Assembly: GCA_025455005.1 (NCBI GenBank)
Contig: JALONH010000004.1
Span: 102,834 to 166,833, forward strand
Length of the DNA: 64,000 nucleotides
DNA from: Cytophagaceae bacterium
GTDB lineage: Bacteria > Bacteroidota > Bacteroidia > Cytophagales > Cytophagaceae
Direction: 5' to 3'
Part shown: piece after piece, positions 62,684-64,000 of the stretch
Layout of the letters: each line of letters starts with the position of its first letter
Position numbering within the stretch: the first letter of the stretch is position 1
Program-made: the position numbers and the translations under genes
The notes under the pieces: model-generated
Databases searched by the model: none
What the model saw: the letters and a program-made list of their open reading frames with translations, nothing else
What the model was told of the DNA's origin: nothing

Positions 62684-63322
62684 ATGGCATTACCAACCGC
62701 TTATCTTGTGACAACAAAGAATTTGCAACCCATAATTAATTCTTTGATTTCTGCTAAGGCTCCAGATAAATTGACTGGTGGATTTTTAAAAACCCTAGGA
62801 TTTACGAGCAGTAACGACACGTTATTTGTAAAACTATTCAAAGAAATTGGTCTAATTGATGCTAATGGAACTCCAACTAGCAAATATTACGAATTTATTG
62901 ACCAATCACAGACTGCGAAAGTATTAGCAACTTGTATTGAAGAAGGTTACTCTGATTTGTTTGCAATAAATAAGCAAGCATACAAAATGACAGAGGAAGA
63001 AGTAAAGAATAAACTAAAAACTTTAACTCAAGGCACAATCGAAGAAAATATTCTGAAGTTAATGGCTAAGACTTTTAAGGCGCTTACCGAAATTGCTGAT
63101 TGGTCAGGCTCTGGAATACATCATAAACCAGCTGTTAAACCAGAAACAACAGAGGAAACAAAAGATTTAAAAGAAACTGTCCACGTTAAACTTCCACCAG
63201 CCTCAACGGACAATGGTATTAACCCCACTTTGCATTATAACATTCAAATTCACTTACCTGAGACTAGAGATTCTTCGGTGTATGATGCTATTTTCAAAAG
63301 TCTAAAACAACACTTGCTCTAA
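62684..63322 (+). CDS. DUF5343 family protein
   Basis: 212 aa, soluble. The N-terminal half (YLVTTKNLQPIINSLISAKAPDKLTGGFLKTLGFTSSNDTLFVKLFKEIGLIDANGTPTSKYYEFID, shortened) matches my memory of DUF5343, a winged-helix-like module found in accessory and defence loci. Then come a helical part with EEEVKNKLKTLTQGTIEENILKLM and a linker before LHYNIQIHLPETRDSSVYDAIFKSLKQHL, a short beta-alpha unit. Its stop and the next ATG share one base (TAATG). It is likely the regulatory or antitoxin-like partner of the HEPN protein, by position only. Confidence 0.75.
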   Translation: MALPTAYLVTTKNLQPIINSLISAKAPDKLTGGFLKTLGFTSSNDTLFVKLFKEIGLIDANGTPTSKYYEFIDQSQTAKVLATCIEEGYSDLFAINKQAYKMTEEEVKNKLKTLTQGTIEENILKLMAKTFKALTEIADWSGSGIHHKPAVKPETTEETKDLKETVHVKLPPASTDNGINPTLHYNIQIHLPETRDSSVYDAIFKSLKQHLL

Positions 63323-63897
63323 TGGATAAGTATTATTCTTTTGTGTTCAAAGGACTATTAACAGAAGAGGCTTTGGACAAGGCTGGAAGAAAAAACCCAG
63401 CCCTTATATCAAAGATTGAGAATGCAGAATTGGGAAAACGACTATGCATTGACTTAGTTGAGGAGTCAATATTGGTAAAAGCCCAAAACATGTCATTAGT
63501 CTTTGTTGCAATCTATTCTTTTGAAAATACTGTTCGTGCTTTCGTTGAGAAAAAATTGCTTGAAGAAATAGGTGAAAACTGGTGGGACAATTCTGTGCCT
63601 GAAAGCATTCGAAAGAAAGCTGCCATAAGAAAAGAGGAAGAAGATAAGATTAAATGGCATACACAAAGAGGCGAATCATTAATTCAATTTATAGATTTTG
63701 GTGACTTAGCTTCTATAATTAATAAAAAATGGGACTTATTTGAACCCCATTTAAATTCATTTGAATGGGCCAATCAACTTTTTAAATCAGTTGAAAGATC
63801 GAGAAACGTAATAATGCATAGTGGTTATTTATCAAAAACAGACGTTGAACGTGTTGGCGCATTGATCAGAGATTGGTATAATCAGACAAATTTATAA
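63322..63897 (+). CDS. HEPN domain protein (Swt1-like HEPN)
   Basis: 191 aa, helical. The HEPN signature R-x4-6-H is present as RNVIMH (Arg161, His166), with the surrounding SVERSRNVIMHSGYLSKTDVERVG typical of the Swt1-like HEPN group. HEPN proteins with this motif are usually metal-independent ribonucleases acting as toxins or defence effectors; that activity is inferred. The gene overlaps the DUF5343 stop by one base and its own TAA is inside the right inverted repeat arm. No other defence gene is visible before the window end. Confidence 0.78.
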   Translation: MDKYYSFVFKGLLTEEALDKAGRKNPALISKIENAELGKRLCIDLVEESILVKAQNMSLVFVAIYSFENTVRAFVEKKLLEEIGENWWDNSVPESIRKKAAIRKEEEDKIKWHTQRGESLIQFIDFGDLASIINKKWDLFEPHLNSFEWANQLFKSVERSRNVIMHSGYLSKTDVERVGALIRDWYNQTNL

Positions 63898-63909
63898 CGT
63901 ATGCTAACA
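63892..63909. repeat. Right arm of the inverted repeat bounding the DUF5343/HEPN pair
   Basis: TTATAACGTATGCTAACA is the inverted copy, 17 of 18 bases, of the left arm at 62648-62665. The HEPN stop codon (63895-63897) is part of it. The following 90 bases to the window edge contain no gene and no clear motif. Confidence 0.7.
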
Positions 63910-64000
63910 CGGGTTCCTATGTAAAGCTGTAAATTTCGCTTAAAATTTTCAAACCCATCAATTAGTAATTTTTCTTTCGAAGAGAGGTGGCATAAAGACC

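Noticed and set aside
62648..63909. Classical integron attC sites around the HEPN pair
   Set aside because: The GTTAGC / GCTAAC cores do not match GTTRRRY / RYYYAAC exactly and no integrase is in the window, so they are reported as inverted repeats only.

Overview
The window comes from a Bacteroidota chromosome of low GC, roughly 38 to 40 percent by eye. Several things point there. Promoters of the TTTG / TAnnTTTG type precede many genes. Secreted proteins carry type IX secretion (T9SS) C-terminal sorting domains. There is a Bacteroidota-style LptD, a short AtpC, a propeller/AraC regulator and class Ia ribonucleotide reductase. A Chitinophagales-like relative is my best guess, but the sequence alone does not settle the order. 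No rRNA, tRNA, CRISPR or transposase gene was found.

Layout. 1-6085: secreted and envelope proteins on the minus strand, including a partial repeat-rich protein cut by the window edge and an OmpA/PD40 protein. 6.3-8.2 kb: atpD-atpC with a near-consensus promoter and a terminator. 8.2-10.1 kb: a PL14-like polysaccharide lyase with a sorting domain, and a tiny protein that is almost only a sorting domain. 10.2-15.4 kb: YifB/ComM, gmhA, a very acidic small protein, and the phospholipid genes psd and cdsA next to a CPBP protease. 15.5-25.4 kb: dusB, an rRNA-type methyltransferase, lptD, an amidase, an MCE/MlaD protein, an acyl-CoA carboxylase beta subunit, a SirB1-like protein and an AlkD-like protein. 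25.5-33.2 kb: msrB, a transmembrane propeller/AraC regulator without a kinase core, and a multidomain GH10 xylanase that it probably controls. 33.3-38.5 kb: housekeeping genes (PPTase, WD40 protein, DivIVA-like protein, folB, an IscA-like protein, a NifU-like protein). 38.5-41.8 kb: an MbnP/MbnH-like copper-handling operon. 41.9-50.9 kb: symporter, aroC, queG, ruvB, ZIP transporter and others. 50.9-57.3 kb: an AsmA-like giant protein with an ion channel, and a histidine kinase. 57.4-60.8 kb: nrdB-nrdA behind a candidate structured RNA leader. 61.2-62.3 kb: rplU-rpmA and an ArsC/Spx-like protein. 62.3-64 kb: an accessory region holding a DUF5343 plus HEPN gene pair enclosed by an 18-bp imperfect inverted repeat.

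The most interesting items are the inverted-repeat-bounded DUF5343/HEPN pair at the right end (cassette-like, possibly a defence or toxin module), the candidate structured leader of nrdBA at about 60824-60955, the kinase-less sensor/AraC regulator next to the xylanase, the MbnH/MbnP pair, the solo T9SS domain protein, and a recurring placement of TAnnTTTG-like boxes 3 to 7 bases from the start codon that suggests leaderless mRNAs.

All function calls rest on reading motifs and remembered family features. No database search was run.
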